Assembly: GCA_021817025.1 (NCBI GenBank)
Contig: JAKAWF010000225.1
Coordinates: 1 to 6,060 of the forward strand
Origin: a bacterium
Lineage (GTDB): Bacteria; Chloroflexota; Dormibacteria; UBA8260; Bog-877
DNA: 6,060 bases
Direction of reading: 5' to 3'
Both the position numbers and the translations under genes were made by a program. Below are positions 5,747-6,060 of the stretch, piece by piece. The notes below the pieces were generated by a model. It saw only the letters and a list, made by a program, of their open reading frames with translations, had not been told where the DNA came from and ran no database searches. Position 1 is the stretch's first letter; every line of letters begins with the position of its first letter.

Positions 5747-6060
5747 GCTGCGTGCCGATCGGGCTTGGACGGTGTTCCCTGCGGGAAATGGCCAACCCCG
5801 CAGCGTAGGTGGCCAGGGGCCAGTGGGTGTCGGGCCGCGGCAAGCGGGCCCTGAGCCTCGACAAGTATGTGTGGCGCTCAACACCGGGTGGTGTCCCGCG
5901 TCTGGGCCGCCCTGAGGCAGACTCGGGGCATCCCCACCCAAGATGATGCGGACTTTCCAGCGATCGTTGAGTCAGGAAGGAATGACACCGTAGTAGCAGT
6001 GGGGATGGGGAGCTCGAGGGGAAGGACGGGGAGGTTGGGGGAACTGGGGACAACTGCTGG
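5747..6060. other. 314 bases downstream of the PIN toxin without a gene
   Basis: No supported coding region was found; an AGGAAGG followed by ATG at 5982 meets a stop after three codons. Two small hairpins occur: TTCCC-TGC-GGGAA (5775-5787), 29 bases after the toxin stop, and ACACC-GGGT-GGTGT (5881-5894). Neither is followed by a T-tract; the first may act as a weak terminator. G-runs at 6001-6049 are listed separately. Confidence 0.5.
6001..6049 (+). repeat. dense G-runs with G-quadruplex potential
   Basis: Six runs of four or five G (6001-6004, 6007-6010, 6018-6021, 6028-6031, 6037-6041, 6046-6049) are separated by loops of 2-7 bases. This satisfies the standard pattern for intramolecular quadruplexes on the plus strand. 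No function is evident. Confidence 0.6.

Noticed and set aside
5409..6053. A 214-codon minus-strand frame opposite the PIN toxin
   Set aside because: Composition is Arg/Pro/Ser-rich and it is antisense to a convincing PIN-domain gene with all active-site acids.

Overview
The window is GC-rich DNA that looks actinobacterial (Actinomycetota; Acidimicrobiia would fit the secreted repeat protein, but this is a guess). Reasons are strong G/C bias at third codon positions, GTG and TTG starts, near-leaderless promoters, a terminator-like hairpin without a U-tract, and a run of small toxin-antitoxin (TA) genes.

Layout. Positions 1-264 are upstream sequence with a candidate promoter. A GTG-started gene (265-1608) encodes an exported protein: signal peptide, Gly-Tyr-rich loop between two cysteines, Pro/Thr linker, and three tandem copies of a domain of about 110-120 residues. 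A strong hairpin follows at 1625-1651. Positions 1652-2205 hold no intact gene, though a stretch of the minus strand ending at 1840 may be a decayed gene.

From 2206 to 5746 there are three TA modules. (1) Plus strand, 2252-3503: an antitoxin with a MbcA/ParS/Xre-type C-terminus followed by a RES-domain toxin (a family known to degrade NAD+). Both are damaged: the antitoxin's middle is out of frame and the toxin is split over three reading frames. A perfect 8-bp inverted repeat upstream is a likely operator. (2) Minus strand, 4273-3564: a HigB-like RelE/ParE-superfamily toxin followed by an XRE-type HTH antitoxin, apparently intact, with two overlapping AT-rich palindromes at the promoter. (3) Plus strand, 5055-5746: a Phd/YefM-type antitoxin and a PIN-domain (VapC-like) ribonuclease toxin, intact.

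In all three modules the second gene starts with a GTG whose last two bases lie in the TGA stop of the first (GTGA overlap), whichever of toxin or antitoxin comes first. This predicts translational coupling. The DNA between modules (4304-5023 and 5747-6060) has no recognisable gene; the last 60 bases carry dense G-runs. The picture is an accessory TA cluster in which one module is decaying (or carries assembly indels) while two look functional. I found no clearly new system. The best leads are the reconstructed RES module, the operators and the exported triple-repeat protein.
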